From: Nitriliruptoraceae bacterium | GTDB taxonomy: Bacteria; Actinomycetota; Nitriliruptoria; Nitriliruptorales; Nitriliruptoraceae | NCBI GenBank assembly: GCA_003558435.1 | Contig: PWLR01000091.1 | Coordinates: forward strand, 1-48,006 | Direction: 5' to 3' | Length of the DNA stretch: 48,006 nt | In this document: positions 1 through 7,849 of the stretch, piece after piece | Layout: each line of letters opens with the position of its first letter | Position numbering within the stretch: the stretch's first letter is position 1 | Made by a program: the position numbers and the translations under genes | Notes under the pieces: model-generated | What the model saw: only the letters and a program-made list of their open reading frames with translations | Databases searched by the model: none | Told to the model about the DNA's origin: nothing

Positions 1-642
1 CCCCCGCAGCGCGTAGGTGAGTCCCGGCCAGCCGAGCTTCCAGTTGACCAGGTCGGTGAGCACGATCACGTCGCTGGTCAACTCGTGCGCATGGGCCTCC
101 AGGAAACGGGGCAGGTTGGGCGAGCCGATCTCCTCCTCACCCTCGATGATCACCTTGACGTTCACGGGCAATTCGCCGCGGGTGGTCAACCACGCCCGGA
201 TCGCCGCGACGTGGGCCATGATGCCGGCCTTGTCGTCCGCCGTGCCGCGCCCGTACAGGCGCCCGTCGCGCTCGGTCGGTTCGAACGGCGGTGAGGTCCA
301 GCGGTGAGCGGTCCCGACCGGTTGCACGTCGTGGTGGGCGTAGAGCAGCACCGTCGGGGCGTCGTCGCCCGCGTGGAGCCACGAGCCGGTGACGTAGGGG
401 TGGACCCCGTCGAGTTCCAGCAGCCGGACGTCCTCGAGCCCGGCTCCGCGCAGGACCTCGGCGGTGGCGGTCGCGCTGTCGCGCACGTCGCCGGCATGCT
501 CCGGCTGTGAGCTGATCGAGGGGATCCGGACCAGGTGTTCGAGGGTGGTTCGGGTCTCGCCCAGTTGGCCCCCCAGGGTCTGCGCCACATCGTCGAGGTG
601 AGCGGGAACAGCGGTCGCGGCGGGTAGGTGCGTGGCGGTCAC
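1..642 (-). CDS. M20 family metallopeptidase (dipeptidase-like), C-terminus outside the window
   Basis: The reading frame runs on the minus strand from a GTG at 642 and is still open at base 1, giving the first 214 residues. It encodes the N-terminal catalytic part of an M20 zinc peptidase. The metal-binding HHDVQP motif follows a hydrophobic strand (LLYAHHDVQP), then come YGRGTADDKAG with the bridging Asp, and EGEEEIGS with the general-base Glu. This is the order found in carnosinase/ArgE/DapE-type enzymes that cleave dipeptides or N-acyl amino acids in the cytoplasm. The dimerisation domain and the second half of the metal site would lie beyond the left edge. No strong Shine-Dalgarno is visible before the GTG, so the start is provisional. 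The family is clear; the substrate is not. Confidence 0.88.
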   Translation of the reverse strand, partial: MTATHLPAATAVPAHLDDVAQTLGGQLGETRTTLEHLVRIPSISSQPEHAGDVRDSATATAEVLRGAGLEDVRLLELDGVHPYVTGSWLHAGDDAPTVLLYAHHDVQPVGTAHRWTSPPFEPTERDGRLYGRGTADDKAGIMAHVAAIRAWLTTRGELPVNVKVIIEGEEEIGSPNLPRFLEAHAHELTSDVIVLTDLVNWKLGWPGLTYALRG

Positions 643-755
643 GGATGGCTCGAGGGTCGGGGGTGGGTCCCGACCGTACGCGTCGGTGTTGTCTGCAGCA
701 CGTTCCACCCGACTAGTCTCCCATCGGTCTGGTTACAACGATGGAGGGCGTCACC

Positions 756-1106
756 TTGGGACACGCGACGGAGGCGTGGGAACGGCTGTCCGGCATGTTC
801 GAGAAGGATGACGTTTCCGGCGTGCCAGCGCTGTATGCCGCCGATGCGCTGTACCTCGAGCCGTACAACCCGCCCCACCGTGGGAACCTGCTCATCATGG
901 CGTACCTCAAGGACTGGTTGGGCGGCAAGGAAGACGTCGCCGTCGATGCCAAGAGGGTGATCGAGGCCGAGGACGGAGACTCCCTCGCGGTGGAGTGGAC
1001 GGTCTCCTACACCGCAGCGGGCCGCCGGTGGAGCGACCTTCCGCGGGCGAGTTTCTTCGCCTTCGGTGAGGACGGTCGCATCGAGTACCACCGGGACTAC
1101 ACGTAG
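756..1106 (+). CDS. SnoaL/NTF2-like domain protein
   Basis: A small single-domain protein (about 116 residues) with the SnoaL/NTF2-like layout. An N-terminal helix (ATEAWERLSGMFEKDD) is followed by the alternating pattern typical of this cone-shaped fold: LYAADALYLEPYNPPHRG, then an amphipathic segment, then beta strands ending in ASFFAFGEDGRIEYHRDYT. Members include polyketide cyclases, ketosteroid isomerases and many proteins of unknown role, so function cannot be assigned. The start chosen is TTG at 756, because GGAGGG at 743-748 is well spaced for it. The in-frame ATG at 741 would place the Shine-Dalgarno inside the gene. It is transcribed away from the M20 peptidase and converges on the HAD phosphatase. 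Confidence 0.75.
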   Translation: MGHATEAWERLSGMFEKDDVSGVPALYAADALYLEPYNPPHRGNLLIMAYLKDWLGGKEDVAVDAKRVIEAEDGDSLAVEWTVSYTAAGRRWSDLPRASFFAFGEDGRIEYHRDYT

Positions 1107-1151
1107 GGGGCACGCCCCGCCAACGGATGCGTCCGGGACTCGTCAGCCGGG

Positions 1152-1171
1152 GGCGGCGCGAGGGCGCCGCC
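1152..1171. terminator. GC-rich hairpin between convergent genes
   Basis: GGCGGCGC (1152-1159) can pair with GCGCCGCC (1164-1171) across a 4-base loop. The hairpin lies between two converging stop codons (1106 and 1212), where a bidirectional terminator is expected. There is no T-tract, which is common in high-GC actinobacteria. An 11-base direct repeat, CAGCCGGGGGC, flanks the stem on both sides. Confidence 0.4.
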
Positions 1172-1211
1172 AGCCGGGGGCAGCGCGACGCAGCCGTCAG
1201 GTGACGGGGGC

Positions 1212-2234
1212 TCAGCGGCCCCGGTTGGCGAACCGGTAGACCAGCGCTCCCACGGCTGCCGCGGCGACCAGCCCCGCGGTCACCTGGCTGGCGGGCGCCT
1301 GTGGGTCGGGAAGCCGGTCGCGCAGACGGACCGGTTTGGTGAAGTCGTGGACGTCCCATCCCATCGCGACGGCCGCGGCGCGCAATTCCCGGTCCGGGTT
1401 CACCGAGGTCGGGTGGCCGAGTTCCGCGAGCATCGGCAGGTCGGTGATCGAGTCCGAGTAGCCGTAACAGCGGGAGAGGTCGTAGCCACGCACCTCGGCG
1501 ACCTGGCGGATCGCCGTGGCCTTGGCCGCGGCGTAGGCGTAGAACTCGAGCGTGCCGTCGTACTTGCCGCTCTCGTCGATACCCGAACGGGTCGCGATCA
1601 CATCGCGCACGCCCAGGAACTCGCCGAACGGCTCCACGATCTCCTCGCCGGACGACGAGATGATCCAGACGTCCCGTCCCGCACGACGGTGTTCGGCGAT
1701 CAGATCGAGCGCCTCGCGGTAGACGAGCGGGGCGATGACCTCCTCGACCGTTTCGCGGACCAGCCGCCGGACCCGTTCGGCCTCCCACCCCTTGGTGAGC
1801 TCCAACGCGGCGTGCCGCATCTGTTCCATCTTCTCGTGATCGGCACCGACCAGTTGGTACACGGCCTGGGCGTAGAGCCCCTTGACCACCGTGGAGGAAC
1901 TGAGCAGCCCGTCCTTGAAGAAGGTGCGGCCCATGACCAGCGTCGAAGAGCGCGCGATGATCGTCTTGTCGAGGTCGAAGAACGCCGCCTCGACCGCTCC
2001 GGTGCGTCGTGCGCCCAGACGCGACAGCGCCGCGTCCGACAGACGATCGGCGTCCGGTCGGGCGTAGCGAGCGCCGGTCTCGGCCTGCGACAACCCGGCC
2101 GCGATCGCGGCGGCCTGGGCGGCCTCGAACGCCGGGTGCGAGGTGTCCTCGCTGCTGGCGGCCGCCGCCAGCGCCGCCTCGGCGTCGCGCTCCGCGGGCT
2201 GCTGGTCGATGTTGCGGTCGGTGTCGTCGCTCAC
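1212..2234 (-). CDS. HAD-IB family phosphatase with C-terminal membrane anchor
   Basis: A 340-residue HAD-superfamily hydrolase of the SerB-like IB subfamily. Motif I is FFDLDKT with the nucleophilic Asp. Motif II lies in WIISSSG. Motif III and the second acidic pair occur in CYGYSDSITDLPML. The first 90 residues are an Ala/Glu-rich, probably disordered extension. The last 25 residues form one hydrophobic segment (VTAGLVAAAAVGALVYRF) ending in Arg, so the enzyme is probably tail-anchored to the membrane. The start is a GTG with GGAGGG just upstream. A HAD-IB gene beside the ssd/tad genes is conserved in Mycobacterium (Rv3661) and Streptomyces. The substrate is unknown; phosphoserine and lipid phosphates are both possible. 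Confidence 0.88.
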   Translation of the reverse strand: MSDDTDRNIDQQPAERDAEAALAAAASSEDTSHPAFEAAQAAAIAAGLSQAETGARYARPDADRLSDAALSRLGARRTGAVEAAFFDLDKTIIARSSTLVMGRTFFKDGLLSSSTVVKGLYAQAVYQLVGADHEKMEQMRHAALELTKGWEAERVRRLVRETVEEVIAPLVYREALDLIAEHRRAGRDVWIISSSGEEIVEPFGEFLGVRDVIATRSGIDESGKYDGTLEFYAYAAAKATAIRQVAEVRGYDLSRCYGYSDSITDLPMLAELGHPTSVNPDRELRAAAVAMGWDVHDFTKPVRLRDRLPDPQAPASQVTAGLVAAAAVGALVYRFANRGR

Positions 2235-2291
2235 GCGCCCTCCGTCGCTCGCGCCCCTCGTTCCTCGCGGGTTCCGCGTGCTCGGCGCAGC

Positions 2292-3968
2292 CTAGCTGGG
2301 GTCACCGACACGGAGACCGAGCAAACGGCTCCCGCCGCGCACGACGACCGGATCGGTCGCGACCAGGACGGGTCCGGGACCCCGCACCGTGATCACGGCC
2401 CCGTCGGGAGCGCGTACCTGCAGCTGATCGGCGCTCTCGCGCACGGAGAAGCCGTCGGGCGCCACCCTCCAGGCCGAGGTTGCGTGGCCGGGGACGTTCG
2501 TCCCGACCCGGGGGGCGATCTCGGGGCCGATGGCGGTGGCTGGGTCGGGGACGTCCGTGAGGCCCCGGGCCAGCACCTCGCCGTCCGCGATGCGCAGCGA
2601 GATCCGTTCGGTGCCCACCTCGACCTCGATCCGGGAACCGCCGGCGAGGCCGTACAGCGCCGCGGTGGTGAGGGCGTGCGGCGGGTCGGCGCCGTCGGCC
2701 CCTGCCAGGTCATGGACCCAGGCCAGGGAGCCGTCGGCCTCGAGCGCGACCACGCGCGCGCCCGCCTCGGGGTCCCCGCCATCGGTGGTCGTGCCCTGGA
2801 GCACGGTCACCAGGCGTTCACCGAACCGTGCCGGCGGGTGCAGGACCCCACCGGCGAGGTGGGTGGGGGTCGCGCCGGTGGATGCATCGAGCAGGCGACC
2901 CCGGGGCCGCGCCTCGGGGAACATCGGGTCCAGATGGATCACGGGGCCCAGGACCCGGATGGCGACCTGCTGGGAGACCGTGAGGTTCCACCGCGACGAG
3001 CCGTCGTCGAGGTCGAAGGCGGCGACCTCGCCGGCCAGCCCGCCGGCCACCAGGAGTTCGTCGTTGGATCCGTGGATCTGGGTCACCTGACGCGACCACC
3101 GTTCGGATCCGTCGTCGAGGTCGAGCACGCCGACCCGGCCGAACGGCACGCCACCCTCGGAGCTGCGCGAACGGGTGACGAGGTACCGACCGTCCACCGC
3201 CTCGGCCTCCCAGACGGGCCAGCTGCCGGCCCGGGTCTGCCACTGGCGCGCGCCCTGCCGGTCGTGGCGCACGACCGCGTAGGGCGTGACCACCACCACA
3301 CCATCGGGGTCCGCGCGCACCAGAGCGGGTTCGTCGGCAGCCTCGAGTCCGGCGATGGCATCGCCGTCCCCGGTCACCGGCGCCAGGTCGAGCAGGCTTC
3401 TCGACCAGCGTTCGGTCCCGAAGAGGCCGCTGCGGGCGATCAACTCCTCCGCGTCCACGGCGTAGAGCACGCCGCCGCTGCCCGCCACCTCGCCGGAAGG
3501 GGCGGGGAGCTGCCAGGCGTCGCACCCGTCGGGTTCGCACCGCAACGGTCCGGGATCGACGTGGGGTCGGCCACGTCGCGCACCGTTCCGGGGGTCCGCC
3601 CGGGGGGTGTCCGGGCCGATCCCGAGCACCTCGTCGGTCCCGAGCCCATCGGGGTCATCGAGGTCGGGGGCTCCGCCCGGTCCCGGGAGGGGCTGCTCGG
3701 AACCGGTCGTGCCGGGCTCGTCGAGGTTGCTCCCCATGCCGCCGGCGTTGAGGAGGGCCGCGGCGATCAGCCCGACCGTCACCACCGCGACGAGGCCGGC
3801 CCGCGCGGTTCGGCCCGGAGGTGTGGTCGACGACGCGGCGCCGGCCGGGGGGTCGACATCCGAGGGATCGTCCGCCTCGAAGGTGGCGCCACACCGGCCG
3901 CAGAAGCGGGCGGCGCTTGCGGGCACGGCGGCGCCGCACGTCTGGCAGGTGCTCGCTGTCGTGCCCAC
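2292..3968 (-). CDS. Membrane-anchored zinc-ribbon protein with PQQ-like beta-propeller
   Basis: A 558-residue protein. Residues 1-30 are a zinc ribbon with two knuckles (CQTC and CGRC). A short acidic linker follows, then one membrane helix (GLVAVVTVGLIAAALLNAGG). The rest looks like a PQQ-like beta-propeller outside the membrane: blades repeat the pattern strand-Asp-x-Asp-x-Gly-x-x-x-Trp, for example LDLDDGSERWSRQV, FDLDDGSSRWNLTV and LEADGSLAWVHDL. The start is the GTG directly before the zinc ribbon. A much longer upstream reading frame exists, but its extra residues have no recognisable features and overlap the divergent ssd gene. This architecture suggests a surface scaffold or sensor with a cytoplasmic zinc ribbon. 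It is divergent from the Tad operon and no function is known to me. Confidence 0.78.
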   Translation of the reverse strand: MGTTASTCQTCGAAVPASAARFCGRCGATFEADDPSDVDPPAGAASSTTPPGRTARAGLVAVVTVGLIAAALLNAGGMGSNLDEPGTTGSEQPLPGPGGAPDLDDPDGLGTDEVLGIGPDTPRADPRNGARRGRPHVDPGPLRCEPDGCDAWQLPAPSGEVAGSGGVLYAVDAEELIARSGLFGTERWSRSLLDLAPVTGDGDAIAGLEAADEPALVRADPDGVVVVTPYAVVRHDRQGARQWQTRAGSWPVWEAEAVDGRYLVTRSRSSEGGVPFGRVGVLDLDDGSERWSRQVTQIHGSNDELLVAGGLAGEVAAFDLDDGSSRWNLTVSQQVAIRVLGPVIHLDPMFPEARPRGRLLDASTGATPTHLAGGVLHPPARFGERLVTVLQGTTTDGGDPEAGARVVALEADGSLAWVHDLAGADGADPPHALTTAALYGLAGGSRIEVEVGTERISLRIADGEVLARGLTDVPDPATAIGPEIAPRVGTNVPGHATSAWRVAPDGFSVRESADQLQVRAPDGAVITVRGPGPVLVATDPVVVRGGSRLLGLRVGDPS

Positions 3969-4106
3969 GTCGCCTCGATCCGGGACGGTTCGGAGGGTAG
4001 GCCTCGGTGATGGCGGGAGCCGGACCTCGTCCCCAGCCGGGTGACGATCCACGGGGGCGCCGAACGGCCGCACCCCTACCGTCGCCGACGACCCGGAGGG
4101 ACCGCC

Positions 4107-5108
4107 TTGACACGCGCAGAGTCGTTCGTGACCGAGAAGGCCGCAGCATCGCCCGACCCGCTGTCCGGCGACCGGATGGCCGCGTTGCCGGTGGAGCTCG
4201 ATCTGCATGGTCGTCATGCCGAGGGGGTCCGGGCGTGGATCGAGAGCACGCTCGGCTGGCAACCCGTGGCGGGTGCCACCGCGGGGTTGGTCCCTCCGGC
4301 GGTGGTGCTGCGCGACCTCGGATCGACCCATGCGGCCGAGGGCGCCGCGAGCATCCCCTCCGTGCTGCTGATCGATGACGATGCGACACCGTTGCGCGCC
4401 GCCGAGGTGGTCACCGCCACGGCGCCCGACGTGATCCTCGCATGGCCGAGTGGCCGCGACCGGTTGGTGGAGGTCACCGACGGTGTCCTCGCTCGGCCAC
4501 GGCATCCGGCGCCGCACGGGTCGGTGCTACGGGTCGGTGGCAGCGCCGGCGGGGTCGGCACCACCACCGTTGCGCTGGCGTTGACCGGGCTCGCCGCATG
4601 GGGTGGCGCCGCCACGTTGGCTGCGGTGCGCGGCACCGGGCTCGCACCGCCGATCGTCCCGACCGCCTCGCTGGAGGGTCTGGGCGTGTGGGCCCGAGCG
4701 CAACCGTTGGCCGGTGTCCCCGGTGCCCGCGCGGTCCGGCTCGTCGACCACGACGCGGTCCCGGCGACCACCGATCCCGAGATCCGCCTGTTGGTCCTCG
4801 ACGCGGGGGTCGAGCCGGAGGTGGACGTGCTCGTGTGTCGGCCGGACGCCGCAGCACTCGCGATGTTGTCGGTGACCACCGCTGCGGCGGTCGTGGTCAT
4901 GGGGGAGGGGGCGGCGCCACTGAAGGAGTTGCGGCGCGCCGCAGCAGGGCGACGGGGGCTCTTGCTGCCCTGGTCGGCGCGAGTGGCCCGGGCCGGGCTC
5001 GCAGGCCGTGTGCCCGCAGGCGTGCCGGGGGCCTGGCTGCGACGTCTGCTGCCACTGTTGCCGGAGGGGCTCGATGCCGGGGGGGCGAGGGGCGACGGGG
5101 CTCACTGA
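4107..5108 (+). CDS. ssd: Ssd/CpaE-like P-loop protein of the Tad locus
   Basis: A 333-residue actinobacterial CpaE/TadZ homologue, the 'septum site-determining' Ssd type (Rv3660c in M. tuberculosis). It has an N-terminal receiver-like region (VLLIDDDATPLRAAEVV) and a C-terminal MinD/ParA-like ATPase core beginning GGSAGGVGTTTVALAL. The Walker A is altered: the Lys expected after GVG is Thr, a common kind of degeneration in this family, so nucleotide turnover may be weak or absent. TadZ proteins localise the pilus machine at the membrane or pole. The start is TTG at 4107, with GGAGGG at 4095-4100. The in-frame upstream codon at 4041 lacks such a site. It is the first gene of the Tad operon. 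Confidence 0.82.
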   Translation: MTRAESFVTEKAAASPDPLSGDRMAALPVELDLHGRHAEGVRAWIESTLGWQPVAGATAGLVPPAVVLRDLGSTHAAEGAASIPSVLLIDDDATPLRAAEVVTATAPDVILAWPSGRDRLVEVTDGVLARPRHPAPHGSVLRVGGSAGGVGTTTVALALTGLAAWGGAATLAAVRGTGLAPPIVPTASLEGLGVWARAQPLAGVPGARAVRLVDHDAVPATTDPEIRLLVLDAGVEPEVDVLVCRPDAAALAMLSVTTAAAVVVMGEGAAPLKELRRAAAGRRGLLLPWSARVARAGLAGRVPAGVPGAWLRRLLPLLPEGLDAGGARGDGAH

Positions 5109-5199
5109 CGTTCGGAGCTGCGGGTGGTCGGCCGCCGGATCGCCGCCGCGCCGTCCCGCACGGGTGAGGTCCCCCGGCGGAGCGAACCTGCAGCTCACG

Positions 5200-5208
5200 T
5201 TGTCCACA
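5200..5208. promoter_or_regulatory. DnaA-box-like sequence upstream of tadA
   Basis: TTGTCCACA matches the GC-rich actinobacterial DnaA box consensus exactly. It sits in the 175-base gap between ssd and tadA, 76 bases before the tadA GTG. A degenerate second copy (ATCCACCGG) follows about 10 bases later. A single 9-mer can occur by chance, so a regulatory role is only suggested. Confidence 0.25.
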
Positions 5209-5283
5209 AGCTGCCGGTCATCCACCGGGGCGCTCTCCGCGACCCCTCGTAGCGTCCGGTCATCGTCGATCGAGGAGCCTGCG

Positions 5284-6438
5284 GTGACCGTGCACGGGGA
5301 GGTGGGCACCGGCCGATCCGTTCACGGTGCCTCGGCCGCCGCCGATACCGGGCTGCGCGATGCGGTTGCACGCCGCCTCCGTGACGATGCCGAGATCGTC
5401 TCCGGGCGACCCGACCGGGCGGCGCTGCGGCGGGCGGTCGCACGGGCGTTGGCGGCCGAAGGGGTCGTGGCGGCACCCGATGTCTGGGCCCGCCTCGTGC
5501 GCGACCTGGTGGACGAGATCGGGGGGCTCGGTCCGCTGGAGGCGCTGCTACGGGATCCCGCGGTCACGGACGTGATGGTCAACGGTGCCGACGATATCCA
5601 CGTCGAGCGTCACGGCCGGATCGCCCGGGCCGGCCAGGCCTTCGACGACGACGCCCACCTGATCCGGGTACTTGCGCGCACCCTGGGGCCCTTGGGGGTC
5701 CGGCTCGACCGTGCGCACCCCTTCGCCGACGCCGTGTTGCCCGGCGGGGTCCGTCTGCACGCGATCCTGCCACCCCTGGCGGAGCGACCCACGTTGACCC
5801 TACGGCGGGTGCCGGCCACGATCCCCGGGTGGGAGGAGTTGGAGGCCTCCGGTTCGGTGCCCGCGGAGGCACGTGAACAGCTCATACGTGCGGTCGCGTC
5901 GCGTCGGAACATCGCCATCTGTGGCCGGGCAGGAGTGGGCAAGACGACCCTGTTGGCTCGCCTGCTCGCCGAGGTGGGCGACGACCGGGTCGTGATCATC
6001 GAGGACGCGCCCGAGCTCCGTCGCCCAGCGGCTCACACCGTGCACCTGAGGACCCGCTCGGCCTCGCCCGACGGCATCGGTGAGATCGACGTCGCGACCC
6101 TGGTGCGCAACGCGCTGCGGATGCGCCCGGACCGCCTGGTCGTCGGTGAGGTCCGCGGCGCCGAGGTGGCCGACCTCCTGCAATCCATGAACACCGGCCA
6201 CGACGGTTCGATGACCACCGTGCATGCCAACGGTGCCGATGAAGCGATCGTGCGGCTCGAGGGGATGGCGCTGCTGGCCGGGGTGCCGTTGGCGGCGGCG
6301 CGGGCCCAGGTCGCCGCTGCGTTGGACCTGGTGATCGCGCTCGACCGCAACCCGGCCGGGGGGCGGCGTGTGAAGACGATCGTCGAGGTCGTGCTCGGCC
6401 ACGACGGCGCCGTCGCGAAGCAGCGGTGGTCATGTTGA
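5284..6438 (+). CDS. tadA: TadA/CpaF-type secretion ATPase
   Basis: A 384-residue type II/IV secretion ATPase that powers Tad pilus assembly. The N-terminal domain has the GLGPLEALLRDPAVTDVMVN signature of CpaF/TadA proteins. The ATPase domain has Walker A GRAGVGKTT, the Asp box IIEDAPEL, Walker B MRPDRLVVGEVRG, and the His box MNTGHDGSMTTVHAN. All catalytic motifs are intact, so the ATPase should be active. The start is GTG at 5284 with GAGGAG at 5272-5277. The open frame upstream reads through intergenic sequence and does not look coding. The 3' end overlaps the next gene by 7 bases, implying translational coupling. Confidence 0.92.
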   Translation: MTVHGEVGTGRSVHGASAAADTGLRDAVARRLRDDAEIVSGRPDRAALRRAVARALAAEGVVAAPDVWARLVRDLVDEIGGLGPLEALLRDPAVTDVMVNGADDIHVERHGRIARAGQAFDDDAHLIRVLARTLGPLGVRLDRAHPFADAVLPGGVRLHAILPPLAERPTLTLRRVPATIPGWEELEASGSVPAEAREQLIRAVASRRNIAICGRAGVGKTTLLARLLAEVGDDRVVIIEDAPELRRPAAHTVHLRTRSASPDGIGEIDVATLVRNALRMRPDRLVVGEVRGAEVADLLQSMNTGHDGSMTTVHANGADEAIVRLEGMALLAGVPLAAARAQVAAALDLVIALDRNPAGGRRVKTIVEVVLGHDGAVAKQRWSC

Positions 6439-7529
6439 CGAGGACCACGAACGTGGATCCCGCCGTCTCGATGGACCGGTTGCGACTGCGGGTGTCCGCC
6501 GGCGCACCACCGGAGGACCTGTCGGAGCTGTCGGCCCGCAGCCGGCGCGCCGTGGCGGTCGCACTTGCGGTCGGCGCGCCTCTGGTGGACGCCATCGACG
6601 GGGCGCAGGCAGCGGAAGACGACGCGGCCCGGGCGCGTCGGGCGGTCACCGTCGCCTCCGCGCAGACGAAGGCGGTGGCGGGCGGACTGCTGCTCGCGCC
6701 GGCGGTGCTGGTCCCCGCCCTCGGCCGGCTGGTGGGGGCGGACCTGGTGGGCTTCTACACCTCGGCGCTGGGGTTGCTCGTGCTGGGCGTGGGTGGCGCA
6801 CTGCTCCTGATCGGGGGGCTGCTCGTGGTCGCGCTGGTACGCCGGGTCGGTCGGTCTGCGGCTCCGGCATCCGTCGGTGGTCGGGCGTCGGTCGTGGCCG
6901 GGCTCGTGGCGGGGGGACTGGCCTGGCGATCGATCGGCCCCGTGGTGGCTCCACTCGTGGCCATGGCGGTCCACCACCTCGTCGAGAAGCGTTCCGTCTC
7001 GACGCCGGTGATGGGTATCGACGAAGCCGCCGACCTGGCGGCGACCGCCTTGGCCGGAGGGGTCAGTGCCCCCGAAGCGCTGCGTGTGGCCGCCGAGCAA
7101 CTCCCGGCCCTCGCCGATCGGCTGGGGCGGATGGCGTTCAGCCTGGAGCTCGGCATGACCGCCGATGACCTCCACCCCCGCCCGGGACGCCACGCCGCCA
7201 CCGGGCCCGTCCGGGCCACCAGATCCACCAGATCGACCCGGGGCGCCGGTTCTCCCGGCGTTCCCCGGCGACGCCATGCTCCGGCGGACGGGCTGGTCCG
7301 GCTGGTGGTCGTGCTGACCACCGCCGACGAGGTGGGCGCCCCGATCGCTCCGACGCTCCGGCGTCTCGCCCGCGACCTGCGGGCGGACGAACTGGCCCGC
7401 GTCCTGGCGGCGGCCGAACGGCTGCCGGCCCAACTGACCTTCCCCACCGCACTGTGCCTGTTGCCCGCGACCGTACTGCTGGTCGGTGCGCCGATCGTGC
7501 ATGCCGGTCTCGAAGCGGCAGGCATCTGA
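6432..7529 (+). CDS. Fused TadB-TadC membrane protein (T2SSF domains)
   Basis: A 365-residue inner-membrane platform protein of the Tad system that seems to combine TadB and TadC. Residues 1-150 resemble the C-terminal part of TadB: a helical segment, then two hydrophobic hairpins (AVAGGLLLAPAVLVPALG; LVLGVGGALLLIGGLLVVAL) followed by Arg residues. Residues 155-365 resemble a complete TadC: two membrane segments, a T2SSF helical domain (AADLAATALAGGVSAPEAL to LAAAERLPAQL), and a final hydrophobic pair. Between residues about 240 and 285 lies an Arg/Pro/Ser/Thr-rich insertion. Most actinobacteria encode tadB and tadC as separate neighbouring genes, and no other T2SSF gene is present here. The start is ATG 6432, or GTG 6426, overlapping the tadA stop. 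Confidence 0.78.
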   Translation: MLTRTTNVDPAVSMDRLRLRVSAGAPPEDLSELSARSRRAVAVALAVGAPLVDAIDGAQAAEDDAARARRAVTVASAQTKAVAGGLLLAPAVLVPALGRLVGADLVGFYTSALGLLVLGVGGALLLIGGLLVVALVRRVGRSAAPASVGGRASVVAGLVAGGLAWRSIGPVVAPLVAMAVHHLVEKRSVSTPVMGIDEAADLAATALAGGVSAPEALRVAAEQLPALADRLGRMAFSLELGMTADDLHPRPGRHAATGPVRATRSTRSTRGAGSPGVPRRRHAPADGLVRLVVVLTTADEVGAPIAPTLRRLARDLRADELARVLAAAERLPAQLTFPTALCLLPATVLLVGAPIVHAGLEAAGI

Positions 7530-7546
7530 CCCTACGAGGAGTCCCC

Positions 7547-7849
7547 ATGGAACACCGAACGAACCCCGTCATGGCCACCATCGCACCGATCAGCGGGGTG
7601 ACCAGCGACGTCGTTTCGACCGTTGCGGTGCCCGCGGCAGGCCCGGCACTGAGCGAACGCCCCCGAGGGCAGGTACCGGTGCCCGGCCCGACCGGGTCCG
7701 AGGACGGCTCACTGGTCACCGAATACGGTCTGTTGGCCGTGGTGGCCGCCACCCTCGCGGGTGCGGTCATCTCCTGGGCATCGAACGGTGCCCTGGTGAC
7801 CTTGTTCAACGCCCTGCTGCGCCAGGCACGCGCGCTCGTCGGCGCGTGA
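7547..7849 (+). CDS. Flp-type pilin precursor (DUF4244-like)
   Basis: A 100-residue pilin precursor, probably the major subunit of the Tad pilus. The processing site is readable: Gly54 followed by S-L-V-T-E-Y, placing Glu at +5 and Tyr at +6, the hallmark of Flp pilins. The hydrophobic helix GLLAVVAATLAGAVISW follows directly. The mature product would be only about 46 residues, while the leader of 54 residues is long for this family. The start is ATG 7547 with GAGGAG just upstream. No prepilin peptidase gene (TadV/CpaA) is in the window, so cleavage must be done by an enzyme encoded elsewhere. Confidence 0.82.
   Translation: MEHRTNPVMATIAPISGVTSDVVSTVAVPAAGPALSERPRGQVPVPGPTGSEDGSLVTEYGLLAVVAATLAGAVISWASNGALVTLFNALLRQARALVGA

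Noticed and set aside
1347-4010. 887-codon open frame on the plus strand
   Set aside because: It runs antisense through the HAD phosphatase and the beta-propeller gene, whose domains are clear. Its own translation is Arg/Gly/Val-rich with no recognisable motif.
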